From Lachnospiraceae bacterium (GTDB taxonomy: Bacteria > Bacillota > Clostridia > Lachnospirales > Lachnospiraceae), in contig CAJTEE010000001.1 of NCBI GenBank assembly GCA_910575275.1, positions 62,001-126,000 on the forward strand: 64,000 nt of DNA. The letters are read 5' to 3'. A program made the position numbers and the translations under genes. This document shows positions 1 through 8,411 of the stretch, piece after piece. The notes under the pieces are model-generated. The model saw only the letters and a program-made list of their open reading frames with translations. It was not told the DNA's origin and did not search any database. Position 1 is the first letter of the stretch, and every line of letters begins with the position of its first letter.

Positions 1-504
1 ATCGAGCTCATCATGAAGCAGGCCAAGGTCTCCGTCACGGACCGGCCTCCAGTGTCCGCTGCCCTCTCCCTTGCAAGGGCTATTCATGCGCCGGCGGCCG
101 CCATGGAGCTGCCCGACGGCTCGCTCGTATGCGGAAAGACAAAGGAGCTCCTCGGAGCATCTGCGGCTATGCTGTTAAATGCCGTAAAAAAACTCGGAGG
201 CATCGACCATGAAATCGACCTGATCTCTCCCGAGTCCATCGCTCCGATTCAAAAATTAAAGGTCAATTATCTGGGGAGTGTGAACCCCCGCCTCCACACG
301 GACGAGGTCCTGATCGCCCTCTCTACCTGTGCGGCCACGGATGCCAACGCCCAGAAGGCGCTCGATCAGCTCCCCAAACTGCGTGGCTGCCAGGTGCACA
401 CCTCGGTCCTTTTATCCGATGTGGACACCAAGATCTTTAAAAAGCTCGGTATCGAATTAACCTGTGAACCCGTATTAGAACAAAAAAGGAGGAATGTTTC
501 ATGA
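1..504 (+). CDS. DUF1846 (UPF0371) family protein, C-terminal part
   Basis: The frame is open from the first base, so the gene begins upstream of the window; only about 167 C-terminal residues are present. The stretches SVNPRLHTDEVLIALS, LPKLRGCQVH and IFKKLGIELTCEPV are characteristic of the DUF1846 family, conserved cytosolic proteins of Bacillota, actinobacteria and others, usually about 500 residues, whose physiological role is not settled. The stop codon overlaps the start of the next gene (ATGA), which indicates translational coupling with the M20 peptidase. Family assignment is confident; no function is claimed. Confidence 0.85.
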   Translation: MELIMKQAKVSVTDRPPVSAALSLARAIHAPAAAMELPDGSLVCGKTKELLGASAAMLLNAVKKLGGIDHEIDLISPESIAPIQKLKVNYLGSVNPRLHTDEVLIALSTCAATDANAQKALDQLPKLRGCQVHTSVLLSDVDTKIFKKLGIELTCEPVLEQKRRNVS

Positions 505-1640
505 ACGAACCGATCAGCAAAGAACTGAAAGCCTACGTCGATGAGAACCAGAAGGAGTTAATCGCCCTTCTCGACATGCTCTGCCGGATTCCGTCCCCCT
601 CCCACAAGGAGGAACGCCGCGCAGAATTCATTAGGGACTGGTTTGAAAAAAACGGCTGCCACGGCGCCTACATCGACAGCGCACTCAATGTCATCTGGCC
701 GTTCCACTGTGAGGAAAAGAAGAATCTCGTCGCCTTCACCGCCCACATTGACACCGTATTCCCGGATCTCGAGCCGTTTTCCGTTGTCTATGACGGCGAC
801 CTCATGCGCTGCCCGGGCGTCGGCGACAATACGGCAAACGTCGCCGTTCTCATGCTTTTAGCCGCCTGGTTTGCCAAGAGCGGGAAAACGCCGAAGCAAG
901 GGCTTTTGTTTGTCGCGGACAGCGGCGAGGAGGGATTGGGGAACCTAAAGGGCGTCCGCCGGCTCATGAAAGACTATGAAGGGCAGATTGCCGAGCTTGT
1001 CGCCGTGGATGGCTCCTACGACACAATCGCCACCGGGGCCGTGGGTTCCCTGCGCTACCGCGTCGGCGTACATACCGAGGGCGGCCATTCCTACGCAAAG
1101 TTCGGTAACCTGAATGCCATCCAGGTGCTCTCCTCCATGATCAGCACGCTCTATGACTATAAGGTCCCGCAGGGCGGCCACAGCACCTACAATGTGGGCA
1201 CGATCACCGGAGGGACCTCCATCAATACTATCGCCCAGTACGCCGAGATGCGTTTTGAATACCGTTCCGACGTGCGCGAAAGCCTGACGGCCATGAACGC
1301 GTTCTTCCAGTCCGTGCTCGATGCCTATCGGAAGATGGACAAGGTGACGGTCGAATGCGAACTTCTCGGCGAGCGGCCCTGCACGGGCGACGTGGACCGG
1401 GATAAGCAAAATGCACTGATTGAAAAGGCTCAGGGTCTCATCGAGCATTACACCGGTAGCCGCGTCCCGTGCTGCTCCAGCTCCACCGACTCCAACATCC
1501 CGCTGTCCGTCGGTGTTCCATCCATCTGCTTCGGCTGCCATTTAGGCGTCGGAGCACATACAAGAGAGGAATACCTGGATACGAGGGACTTAAAGCCCGG
1601 AATGACGATCCTGGCTGCCTTTATTGAAACCTACTTTTAA
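501..1640 (+). CDS. M20 family metallopeptidase (PepT/CPG2-like)
   Basis: A 379-residue cytosolic protein of the M20 zinc peptidase family, which removes amino acids from small peptides or hydrolyses related amides. The expected metal and catalytic positions are visible: AHIDTVFPD near residue 88 (first His and catalytic-motif Asp), GVGDNTAN near 112 (bridging Asp), DSGEEGLGN near 147 (Glu pair, general base and metal ligand), and a late histidine in GVGAHTREEYLD near 352. The middle part is the usual dimerisation domain. It starts at an ATG overlapping the previous stop, with AGGAGG just upstream, and is followed by a strong terminator, so it closes an operon. The substrate cannot be told from sequence. 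Confidence 0.9.
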   Translation: MNEPISKELKAYVDENQKELIALLDMLCRIPSPSHKEERRAEFIRDWFEKNGCHGAYIDSALNVIWPFHCEEKKNLVAFTAHIDTVFPDLEPFSVVYDGDLMRCPGVGDNTANVAVLMLLAAWFAKSGKTPKQGLLFVADSGEEGLGNLKGVRRLMKDYEGQIAELVAVDGSYDTIATGAVGSLRYRVGVHTEGGHSYAKFGNLNAIQVLSSMISTLYDYKVPQGGHSTYNVGTITGGTSINTIAQYAEMRFEYRSDVRESLTAMNAFFQSVLDAYRKMDKVTVECELLGERPCTGDVDRDKQNALIEKAQGLIEHYTGSRVPCCSSSTDSNIPLSVGVPSICFGCHLGVGAHTREEYLDTRDLKPGMTILAAFIETYF

Positions 1641-1655
1641 TCCATAACCCAACTT

Positions 1656-1693
1656 GGTACAGCGGATCAGGGACCTCCGCTGTACCGCTTTTT
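1656..1693 (+). terminator. Rho-independent terminator after the M20 peptidase
   Basis: A perfect 11-bp stem (GGTACAGCGGA / TCCGCTGTACC) with a short loop is followed by GCTTTTT. It lies 15 bases after the peptidase stop and separates it from the formate/nitrite-type transporter gene. Confidence 0.88.
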
Positions 1694-1711
1694 AAGGAAA
1701 GGAGCCCCTTC

Positions 1712-2305
1712 ATGAACCAGATACGGACTGTCCTCATCAAAGGAATCTATGCCGGCCTCCTGATCGGTATCGGCGGCATCGTCTACCTGTCCCTTGAAAA
1801 CAAAATCGTCGGAGCGCTTTTATTCTCCTTCGGCCTGCTTACGATCGTAAACCAGGGGTACTTCCTCTACACCGGAAAAATCGGATTCGCCAAGACGCCT
1901 GAAGACTGGGCCCGCATCCCCCTCATCATCCTCGGCAACTTCCTGGGGACCGCCCTCGCCGCCCTTTTTGCCCGCGCGGCCCATTTAAAAATCACCGCCG
2001 AACCCGCCTGCCTGGCAAAGCTCTCGAACACTCCTTCCAATCTTTTCCTTCTCTCGATTCTCTGCGGCATCCTCATGTATCTCGCGATCGACAACTTCAG
2101 CAAGAGCAGAAACCACCTGTTTATCATCGCCCCCGTTATGATCTTCATCCTCTCCGGCTTCGAGCACTCCGTCGCCAACATGTTTTATTTCACTCTCGCC
2201 GGCATGTGGACTCCCAAAAGCCTCTTGTATCTCCTCCTCATGCTGCTTGGAAACGGGCTGGGTGCTAAAGCGTTTCATCTGTTTGCACCCAAAGTCTCCT
2301 CTTGA
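1712..2305 (+). CDS. Formate/nitrite transporter family protein (short form)
   Basis: A 197-residue, strongly hydrophobic protein with about six predicted membrane segments. GIGGIVYLS near residue 20, NQGYFLYTGKIG near 45-56 and GFEHSVANMFYF near 148-159 match conserved blocks of the FNT (FocA/NirC) family of pentameric channels for formate, nitrite or hydrosulfide. It is clearly shorter than FocA (about 280 residues), mainly through shorter loops and no long tail, a form common in clostridia. AAGGAAAGGAGCCCCTTC precedes the ATG. It stands alone between a terminator and a structured intergenic region. Substrate unknown. Confidence 0.82.
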   Translation: MNQIRTVLIKGIYAGLLIGIGGIVYLSLENKIVGALLFSFGLLTIVNQGYFLYTGKIGFAKTPEDWARIPLIILGNFLGTALAALFARAAHLKITAEPACLAKLSNTPSNLFLLSILCGILMYLAIDNFSKSRNHLFIIAPVMIFILSGFEHSVANMFYFTLAGMWTPKSLLYLLLMLLGNGLGAKAFHLFAPKVSS

Positions 2306-2606
2306 AAAATCTCCTTCGTTACGCTACAATGATAGCAATTATTTACTGTAAAAGTGTCGACCGGCAGCCATGGTGCATGCAAGCTCGTTTGCGATGAACC
2401 GTGGCTATCGGGCAACCAAGCCGGATAGAGCCAAGTAGGCCGTCACGCCGGATTGCGAATACCGACAGCGATTGCGGGAGCGCCAATGGCGAGCAGCAAT
2501 CGACTTTTATATTCGATGATGTCTGCGTCAGCAGACAGATCCGTTTCGTTACGGTTCTGCCCATAGCAATACGGTAAAAATATACCGCCAAAGGAGGAAT
2601 ACCATC
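2306..2606. other. Intergenic region with several inverted repeats
   Basis: About 300 bases without a convincing gene. It contains small hairpins (GTCTGC/GCAGAC around 2525-2540; GGCTATC against GATAGAGCC around 2403-2432), and TTCGTTACG occurs near both ends (about 2316 and 2555), so it may be a small decayed repeat element or a structured leader of the downstream sugar kinase. An AAAGGAGGAAT ribosome binding site closes the region. No known RNA family was recognised. Confidence 0.35.
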
Positions 2607-3695
2607 ATGGAACACAGCAATCCGCTGCTTGCGGAAATCACCACTCATCATAGATTCATTACGATCGGAGAGATCATGCTGCGCCTGACCCCGCCGAACT
2701 ATGACAAGATCCGCGTAACCACCAGCTTCGAGGCCAGCTACGGCGGAAGCGAGGCCAACATTGCGCTCGCCCTTGCCAATCTCGGCGTAGACAGTACCTT
2801 TTTCACCGTTGTCCCCAACAACAGCCTCGGCAAAAGCGCCGTCCGCATGTTGAGGAGCAATGACGTCCACTGCACGCCCGTCATCTTAAGCACACCTGCT
2901 CAGACCCCAACCCACCGTCTGGGGACTTACTATCTGGAGACCGGCTACGGCATCCGCGCCAGCAAGGTTACATACGACCGCAAAAACAGCGCCATCACCG
3001 AATTCGACTTCGACACGATCGACCTAAAGGCACTGCTTTCCGAATACACCTGGCTGCACTTAAGCGGCATTACGCCTGCTCTGGCACCCAACTGTAAAAA
3101 GCTTGTCATGGACTCCTTAAAGGTCGCAAAGGAAAAGGGGATGACAGTAAGCTTTGACGGCAATTTCCGCAGCACGCTCTGGTCCTGGGAGGAGGCAAGG
3201 GACTACTGCACACTCTGCCTTCCTTATGTGGATGTGCTCCTTGGCATCGAGCCGTACCATCTCTGGCGTGACGAAGCCGACCACACAAAGGGAGATGTCA
3301 AGGATGGCATCCCGCTCCAGCCAAGCTATGGGCAGCAGGAGGAGATTTTTCATGCCTTCCTCTCGCGCTATCCCAACCTAAAATGTATCGCCCGCCACGT
3401 CCGCTACGCCCACAGCGGCAGCGAGAACAGCTTAAAGGCATACATGTGGTACGAAGGCCACACCTTCGAGAGCAAGCTCTTTACCTTCAATATCCTTGAC
3501 CGGGTCGGCGGCGGGGACGCATTTGCCAGCGGCCTGATCTATGCGATGATACACGATTACCGCCCCATGGATATGATCAACTTCGCCGTGGCCAGCAGCG
3601 CGCTCAAGCACACTATCCACGGCGACGCCAACATCACCGACGACGTAGCGACGATCCAAAACCTGATGAATATGAACTACGACATTAAACGTTGA
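2607..3695 (+). CDS. kdgK: PfkB-family sugar kinase, 2-keto-3-deoxygluconate kinase-like
   Basis: A 362-residue ribokinase/PfkB-fold kinase. TIGEIMLRLTPP near residue 17 and the substrate-side motif YGGSEANIALALANLG near 46-61 are typical of KDG kinases, and VGGGDAFASGLIYA near 301 is the PfkB signature 2 with the catalytic Asp and anion hole. It would phosphorylate 2-keto-3-deoxygluconate (or a related keto-sugar acid) with ATP in hexuronate breakdown. No aldolase or uronate genes are beside it, so the exact substrate is inferred from similarity. It is preceded by AAAGGAGGAAT and followed by a terminator, so it is monocistronic. Confidence 0.8.
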   Translation: MEHSNPLLAEITTHHRFITIGEIMLRLTPPNYDKIRVTTSFEASYGGSEANIALALANLGVDSTFFTVVPNNSLGKSAVRMLRSNDVHCTPVILSTPAQTPTHRLGTYYLETGYGIRASKVTYDRKNSAITEFDFDTIDLKALLSEYTWLHLSGITPALAPNCKKLVMDSLKVAKEKGMTVSFDGNFRSTLWSWEEARDYCTLCLPYVDVLLGIEPYHLWRDEADHTKGDVKDGIPLQPSYGQQEEIFHAFLSRYPNLKCIARHVRYAHSGSENSLKAYMWYEGHTFESKLFTFNILDRVGGGDAFASGLIYAMIHDYRPMDMINFAVASSALKHTIHGDANITDDVATIQNLMNMNYDIKR

Positions 3696-3709
3696 GATTA
3701 GTCAGAACC

Positions 3710-3760
3710 GGGCTGCTGCACCGGAGGTTCCACACACTCATGCAGCAGCCCTGCCTGTTT
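3710..3760 (+). terminator. Terminator after the sugar kinase
   Basis: A perfect 11-bp inverted repeat (GGGCTGCTGCA / TGCAGCAGCCC) is followed by TGCCTGTTTT, directly after the kinase stop codon. Confidence 0.8.
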
Positions 3761-3796
3761 TGTATGCATGCCTGAATGTTTTCGTCTGTTAGAATT

Positions 3797-3872
3797 TAAC
3801 TGTTCAGCCTACGGCTTCGCGGCTGTTTGGCTTTATTGGATGCTATCTGCGCAGATGCAGGCTGAACTGTTA
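3797..3872. repeat. 76-bp palindromic insertion with flanking 9-bp direct repeats
   Basis: The segment is bounded by near-perfect terminal inverted repeats (TAACTGTTCAGCCT at 3797-3810 and AGGCTGAACTGTTA at 3859-3872, one mismatch). The 9-bp word GTTAGAATT lies directly outside on the left (3788-3796) and one base away on the right (3874-3882), like a target-site duplication. The right copy contains the stop codon of the phosphatase gene. It looks like a miniature palindromic mobile repeat that landed at the end of that gene. Confidence 0.6.
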
Positions 3873-3874
3873 CG

Positions 3875-4381
3875 TTAGAATTCGTACATCTGCTGCAGAA
3901 ACTCTAAAAGGCCCGCACACCCCTCCGTCACATCCGCCCAGGTATCCTCAAAATTCCCCGTATACCAGGGGTCCGCCACATCTCTCACGCTCTGCGGGCT
4001 CCGTTTTCCTTCGTATATCCGTTTCCAGCCGTCCCCGGCAAACTCCAGCATTTTAAAAATCTTTCCCTCCGGATCTCCCCCCGCTATCCTCTGCATATTT
4101 TTGATATTCCACTGATCCATTCCGATCAAATAATCAAATTCTCGGTAATCCTCCCTCTCCATGTGCCGGGCCCGCTTCCCCTCACAGGAGATTCCTGCCT
4201 CCGAAAGCTTTCTTCTCGTCCCCGGATGCACCGGATTCCCGATCTCCTCAAATGAAGTGGCCGCAGAGTCCACAAAGATCCGTCCTCCAAGCCCCTCCCT
4301 GTCCGCCATGGCCGCAAAATACAGATGCGCCATGGGGCTGCGGCAGATGTTGCCGTGGCAGATAAAGAGTATTTTTATCAT
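3875..4381 (-). CDS. Low-molecular-weight protein-tyrosine phosphatase
   Basis: A 168-residue LMW-PTP. The start at 4381 gives MIKILFICHGNICRSPMA with the family P-loop C-x5-R-S at residues 8-15, and AAGGAG lies upstream; a longer reading through to 4471 has no family homology. The general-acid Asp is in VRDVADPWYTG near residue 130. It would dephosphorylate tyrosine (or arginine) phosphate on cytosolic proteins. The first codons are the attachment site of the mobilizable element starting here, so promoter and ribosome binding site of the gene now come from the element. A palindromic repeat sits at its stop codon. Confidence 0.9.
   Translation of the reverse strand: MIKILFICHGNICRSPMAHLYFAAMADREGLGGRIFVDSAATSFEEIGNPVHPGTRRKLSEAGISCEGKRARHMEREDYREFDYLIGMDQWNIKNMQRIAGGDPEGKIFKMLEFAGDGWKRIYEGKRSPQSVRDVADPWYTGNFEDTWADVTEGCAGLLEFLQQMYEF
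4351..4381. other. attL core, overlapping the phosphatase start
   Basis: This 31-base stretch encodes the first ten phosphatase codons (MIKILFICHG). It recurs with two substitutions at 16904-16934. Similarity between the two copies continues about 35 bases rightwards (to TGTTCTGTATTTCT), as expected if the element landed next to an older relative with the same left end. Confidence 0.75.
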
Positions 4382-4520
4382 TTTTCTATAACTCCTTAGA
4401 TGTTCTGTATTTCTTCTCAAATGCTTGATTTTACAGGTTTTTTGAACGATTCCGAAACTGTATGTCTCCAAAGTATTTTCTCAAATCGTTTCATACTTTC
4501 TCATATTTGTCCCTGCAAAA

Positions 4521-4557
4521 TTGGTAAATACGTTGGTAAAGTAAGCGGCTTTACCAA
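4521..4557. promoter_or_regulatory. Probable integrase arm-type sites, left end
   Basis: Two direct copies of TTGGTAAA (4521 and 4533) and one inverted copy (TTTACCAA, 4550-4557) lie between the integrase stop and the attachment core. The same word occurs twice at the right end (16824 and 16835). Tn916 Int binds such direct repeats through its N-terminal domain; assignment here is by analogy. Confidence 0.55.
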
Positions 4558-4566
4558 TGGGCTTTT

Positions 4567-5766
4567 TTAAGAGTTCGCCACTCGCTGCAGTTCCTCTTTT
4601 GCATCATCGAAATTCACATGGGTATAGGTGTTCAATGTTACGCTGATATCCGCATGGCCCATGATGTACTGTAAGGTCTTCGGATTCATCCCTGACTTCG
4701 CCATATTAGAGCAAAAAGTATGTCTGCATACATGAGGGGTTACTTTGGGCATCTGGATACGATAAATCTTGTTGTACTTTTCGATGATATGCTCCAGATA
4801 CTTCTCCCAGTGAAGGGCAACCATTGGCATATCATTCTTATCCAGACACAGGAAACGGATATAACCATCCACCATAGGCTCAACTTTCGGTGTTTCCCGA
4901 TTAGCAATGATTCTCCGAAAACACGCTGCCACTTCTTCTGTCATAGGAACATAGCGGACACCGCTTTCCGTTTTCGGCTCCTGAATCACATATTCCATCT
5001 GTGATGTGCGCTGTAACTGATGGTCTACCTTAATTCGCATTTCCCTAAACTCAATATCTGATATTGTCAGTCCACAAAACTCCGAAATACGAAGTCCTGT
5101 ATGGAAAAAGATATAGATTGCGTCATAGTATCTTTTAAAATGATTATCCTCTCTGATAAACTTGAGCAAATCCCTTTCCTGTTTCCGGGTAATCGCTTCT
5201 CTGGTAACAGAATCATTGACAATCACTGATGCCAGCTCAAATCCAAATGGATTCTTGCGGATCAGGTCATCATCTACAGCCATCTGAAATGCCGGTCTGA
5301 GAACGCCACGGATAGAGTGAATGGAACTATATCCTCTGCCGTCCACCTGCTGAAGCTTAATGAGCCACGCTTTTGCATCTGACAAACGTACCTTGTCAAT
5401 ACGCTGTCTGCCAAATGCTTCCTTTTTCAAGACGTTAATGACTGTCTTATATCCGGCAACCGTGTTGTGGCGAACTCCTGTTTTCAGGGACACATATTTC
5501 TCCACCAGCTCCAGCACCGTGTAATTGCCGCCATTGGTTACAATGTGGTCAAACAAATCTGCTTCGATCTGCTTTTCCTTTTCTCTCAATGAAGGCTCCC
5601 GTTTCTTGCCTTTCGGCATTGGGTCATTCTTATCCAAACGCCAACTGTAAACATTTTTCTCTTTTCCGTCCTCGTCAATATAACGGAACCGATACCTCCC
5701 ATCTGAGCGCTGATACTCGCCCTCTCGCAAAATACGATTACGGTTATCTCTTCTTTTCTCACTCAT
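4567..5766 (-). CDS. int: Tyrosine site-specific integrase, Tn916 Int-like
   Basis: A 399-residue tyrosine recombinase. The N-terminus (MSEKRRDNRNRIL, then GRYRFRYIDEDGK and VYSWRLDKNDPMPKGK) matches the arm-binding domain of Tn916 Int. The catalytic set is complete: Arg in HTGLRISEF near 225, HVCR at 345-348, the GH pair near 371 and the nucleophile Tyr381 in NTYTH. It joins the circular element to the phosphatase 5' end. It lies next to the left end, convergent to the element boundary and downstream of the excisionase gene. A second, broken copy of its first codons is at 16977-17205. Confidence 0.94.
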   Translation of the reverse strand: MSEKRRDNRNRILREGEYQRSDGRYRFRYIDEDGKEKNVYSWRLDKNDPMPKGKKREPSLREKEKQIEADLFDHIVTNGGNYTVLELVEKYVSLKTGVRHNTVAGYKTVINVLKKEAFGRQRIDKVRLSDAKAWLIKLQQVDGRGYSSIHSIRGVLRPAFQMAVDDDLIRKNPFGFELASVIVNDSVTREAITRKQERDLLKFIREDNHFKRYYDAIYIFFHTGLRISEFCGLTISDIEFREMRIKVDHQLQRTSQMEYVIQEPKTESGVRYVPMTEEVAACFRRIIANRETPKVEPMVDGYIRFLCLDKNDMPMVALHWEKYLEHIIEKYNKIYRIQMPKVTPHVCRHTFCSNMAKSGMNPKTLQYIMGHADISVTLNTYTHVNFDDAKEELQRVANS

Positions 5767-5787
5767 CGAATCTCTCCTTTCAAAAAA

Positions 5788-5833
5788 GGAGAGTCAGACT
5801 TGCAAAGTTATCATATCACAAATCTGACTCTCC
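5788..5833. repeat. Inverted repeat between xis and int
   Basis: An 11-bp perfect inverted repeat (GGAGAGTCAGA / TCTGACTCTCC) with a 24-base spacer lies between the excisionase stop and the integrase start. A single copy of TCTGACTCTCC occurs at the right end (16806-16816), and diverged copies occur in the relic near 17150-17190. It may be a binding site for Int/Xis or an attenuating hairpin in the xis-int transcript. Confidence 0.5.
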
Positions 5834-5887
5834 GTACAGCTTTATCATAGGATACAGGTAATTTGCCTTTTCCTTTTTCAGATATTT

Positions 5888-6121
5888 TTATACAGCAGTT
5901 GCGCGGTCAAGATACCGTTCAAATTTCTCACGCTTAATCAAGACTCTGTTTCCATTCATCATATAGAAATCTTCATTGGGATGTGTGTCAATGAGCATTC
6001 GCAGCTTTCCCTCTCCAATATGATAATATCCAGCGGCTTCTTCAATGGTCAGCGTATACCTGCGCCAGACCGGAATATCTGAATATCTTTTTTCGTCCAC
6101 AATCATTTTTTTATTCGCCAT
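5888..6121 (-). CDS. xis: Excisionase, Tn916 Xis-like
   Basis: A 77-residue basic DNA-binding protein. The start at 6121 (MANKKMIVDEKRYSDIPVW) has GGAGGACAACTGCCT upstream; the longer reading to 6208 has unrelated residues. IPVWRRYTLTIEEAAGYYHIGEGKLRMLI and MNGNRVLIKREKFERYLD (parts of one conserved block) correspond to the winged-helix excisionase of Tn916-type elements. It directs the integrase towards excision. It lies directly upstream of int on the same strand, the normal order for these elements. Confidence 0.88.
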   Translation of the reverse strand: MANKKMIVDEKRYSDIPVWRRYTLTIEEAAGYYHIGEGKLRMLIDTHPNEDFYMMNGNRVLIKREKFERYLDRATAV

Positions 6122-6372
6122 AGGCAGTTGTCCTCCATACATAAAAAGCCAGACAGGGAAGGTCGGCAACGAAGTCCGGCAACGGGCACGGGAAAACTTC
6201 GCAAACAATCCTTGTCTGGCGGTTGGGTTATTTTATACTTTTTCTTTTATTTTTCTGTTGCTTTGGTTGTTAAAGGGGAGAAAAGCCCGCAGTTACGGGA
6301 TTTCCCCCGGCAACCGGCTCGGCAACGGGATAGCAACGGAGTGTGCAACGGGCTGTTCCTGACCGGATTTTT

Positions 6373-7770
6373 TCAGAAGGGAAGCTCCATCTGCTCCGGC
6401 ACTGGCGTAAATCCCTCCGGGGTTTTACCACTCCCGTTGTCGGTGTCCGTTGCCGACTGCTCCCGTTCCCATCCTTTTTGTCTGCCATACCCGGCGAATA
6501 TACGGGGGTTGGAGAAATAATTCCAGCCGGTGACGCACTGGTTCATTATCTCGTTGATTTCCCGTATCTCCCATTGTTTCGGCTCGTCAAAATCGTGGTT
6601 CAGGGCTTCTTTGTAAAGCTGCTTGGAACAGACGGTATCGCCGGGGTAGCTGTCAAGGAAAGCCTGTATCATCCCGGCCTTGGTGTCCTCCGGCATGAAG
6701 TCCCGCTGGTGTTCCTTTAGATGGCGCACCATTTCCGAGCTGAATGTCAGCTTCCATCTGCCGCTTCTGTAAATCTCCATCGCTTCCGCCCACACTTGAT
6801 TGATATAGGCTCTGGAAGCGGGTTCGTCCTCTAAAATATGAGTTTCCGCCTGCTCCGGGCATACCTGTATGGGGATGAAGCGGCGGTTGCCGGAGCGGTC
6901 AAGGGGCAGGAAGTCAAGGGCGTTGGACGTGCCGCCGAACACGCACTGCCTTGGGCGGTCTGCCGGGTGGGTTTCATAGGGTATCTTGTAGACCTCCTTC
7001 TGGCGGCTCAAAAAGGACTTGATTTCTTCAATGCTCTTTGCGTTGGCGGTGGCAATCATCTCCGACATTTCGATGATCCAGTGGCCTTGGAGCTTGCGGT
7101 ATACGTTGTCATCGTCCAGCTTCCGTAAATCATCGGAGAACCACTCGTCTTTGACTGCCAGCAGCCGGAAGAAGGTGGACTTCCCGGCTCCCTGCCCTCC
7201 CACAAGGCAGAGCATGACTTCAAACTTGCAGCCGGGGGAAAAAGCCCGGTGGATGGCTCCCAATAAGAACAGGCGCAGGGATTGGTAAGTGTAATCGTCC
7301 TCACCGGCTCCCAGAAAGTGCCGCAGGCAGGAGCGTATCCGCTCGGTTCCGTCCCATGTCAGGCCGTTTAAATAATCCCGGACAGGGTGGTAGCTGTTCT
7401 CATTGGCGGCAAGGTCGGCGGCGTCCTGTATCTTCTTTTCGCTTGTCAGGCCATAAGTCTTTTCCAGATACAGCCGGATATATTTCATGTCCGTGTCGGT
7501 CATGGGGCTTCCGGTGGCTCTTTTGTAGCCGATTGGCCTTAAAATATCGGTGCGGTCGGTCAGCAGGTTGTAGGCAACCGCCCCGGAAAGGAGCGGGTCG
7601 CACTGGAACACGGTCAGGCAGTTGCTTATGCTGTTGCGGAAGCCGCCCTTCTCCGTGGTTTCCAGCATGGTCTTTACTTCCTCAACGCTCCGGGGCGGCT
7701 CGGCGCTGTCTGCCATGTTCGCTATTTCCTGCCGTATCTGGGGCGGTAAATTCTGCCATCCGTCTTTCAA
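6373..7770 (-). CDS. VapE-like (virulence-associated E) ATPase/helicase
   Basis: A 465-residue protein of the VapE/P4-type superfamily found in phage-inducible islands and mobilizable elements, where it works with a primase in replication of the excised DNA. The N-terminal third is an adaptor region; YNGLTWDG-like residues (DYLNGLTWDGTERI) introduce the ATPase, the Walker A is VGGQGAGKST near 193, and the sensor region is CVFGGTSNALDFLPLDRSGNRRF near 285. The start is a TTG at 7770 preceded by GGAAGTGAGGAACC, and the gene overlaps the end of the primase gene by 89 bases, so the two are probably translated together. Confidence 0.83.
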   Translation of the reverse strand: MKDGWQNLPPQIRQEIANMADSAEPPRSVEEVKTMLETTEKGGFRNSISNCLTVFQCDPLLSGAVAYNLLTDRTDILRPIGYKRATGSPMTDTDMKYIRLYLEKTYGLTSEKKIQDAADLAANENSYHPVRDYLNGLTWDGTERIRSCLRHFLGAGEDDYTYQSLRLFLLGAIHRAFSPGCKFEVMLCLVGGQGAGKSTFFRLLAVKDEWFSDDLRKLDDDNVYRKLQGHWIIEMSEMIATANAKSIEEIKSFLSRQKEVYKIPYETHPADRPRQCVFGGTSNALDFLPLDRSGNRRFIPIQVCPEQAETHILEDEPASRAYINQVWAEAMEIYRSGRWKLTFSSEMVRHLKEHQRDFMPEDTKAGMIQAFLDSYPGDTVCSKQLYKEALNHDFDEPKQWEIREINEIMNQCVTGWNYFSNPRIFAGYGRQKGWEREQSATDTDNGSGKTPEGFTPVPEQMELPF

Positions 7771-8329
7771 GGTTCCTCACTTCCTTTCCGTGTCCTGTGA
7801 TAAGGTCTGCCCGCTCCCGGATGTCCCCGGAGAGAAGCACGTCCATCAGGTATTCCACCCGGCTCATGTTCTGCAGGGCTTCCACAAACCGGGGGTTCCA
7901 TGCTTCGTCCGGCTGGCGTGGGGCGTATTCCTCCTTCCAGCGGCGCAGGAGATGGTAATAATCGGACAGCACCCGGAAACAGTGCCGCTCCATGCGCTTA
8001 AATTTCTGTTCCTCCGTTTCCCTCCGCAAGCGTGGCCTTATGGGTTGCTTCCCGGCGTTCCTCCCGTCCTCATAAGGGATGGAGAAGTCCTGCGCCAGCA
8101 TGAGGGCGGCTTCTTTACTGCCGATACCGTGGAGCCGGGAAACAAAGTCAATCACGTCCCCGGTGGCTCCGCAGCCGAAACAGTAAAAGCGGCGGTCAAC
8201 CTTCATGCTTGGGTTCTTGTCGTTGTGGAACGGGCAGACGCACATCCCATTTCTGTTCACTTTAATTCCATAATGCTCTGCAGCCTGCCTTGTGGTGACG
8301 GACTGCTTCACGGCTTCAAATACGTTCAA
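7682..8329 (-). CDS. CHC2 zinc-finger primase-like protein
   Basis: About 215 residues. The N-terminal part carries a DnaG-type zinc ribbon: CVCPFHNDKNPSM then FYCFGCGATGDVIDFV, giving the C-x2-H and C-x2-C ligand pairs. There is no TOPRIM domain behind it; the rest is helical and charged. It probably recognises template DNA and primes replication of the excised element together with the overlapping VapE-like ATPase. I chose the TTG at 8329 because AGGAGGAACGCCTA precedes it; an upstream ATG at 8368 lacks such a site. The start is the least certain point. Confidence 0.75.
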   Translation of the reverse strand: MNVFEAVKQSVTTRQAAEHYGIKVNRNGMCVCPFHNDKNPSMKVDRRFYCFGCGATGDVIDFVSRLHGIGSKEAALMLAQDFSIPYEDGRNAGKQPIRPRLRRETEEQKFKRMERHCFRVLSDYYHLLRRWKEEYAPRQPDEAWNPRFVEALQNMSRVEYLMDVLLSGDIRERADLITGHGKEVRNLERRMAEFTAPDTAGNSEHGRQRRAAPER

Positions 8330-8411
8330 TAGGCGTTCCTCCTGATAATCCCAACGTGGGCGACACAATGTCGCTCACGTTGTCGGTAAATCCATTTTGT
8401 TGCAAAGAAAA

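Noticed and set aside
6045-6520. Overlapping plus-strand open frames near the excisionase
   Set aside because: They run antisense to the end of the VapE-like gene and across the xis leader, without motifs.
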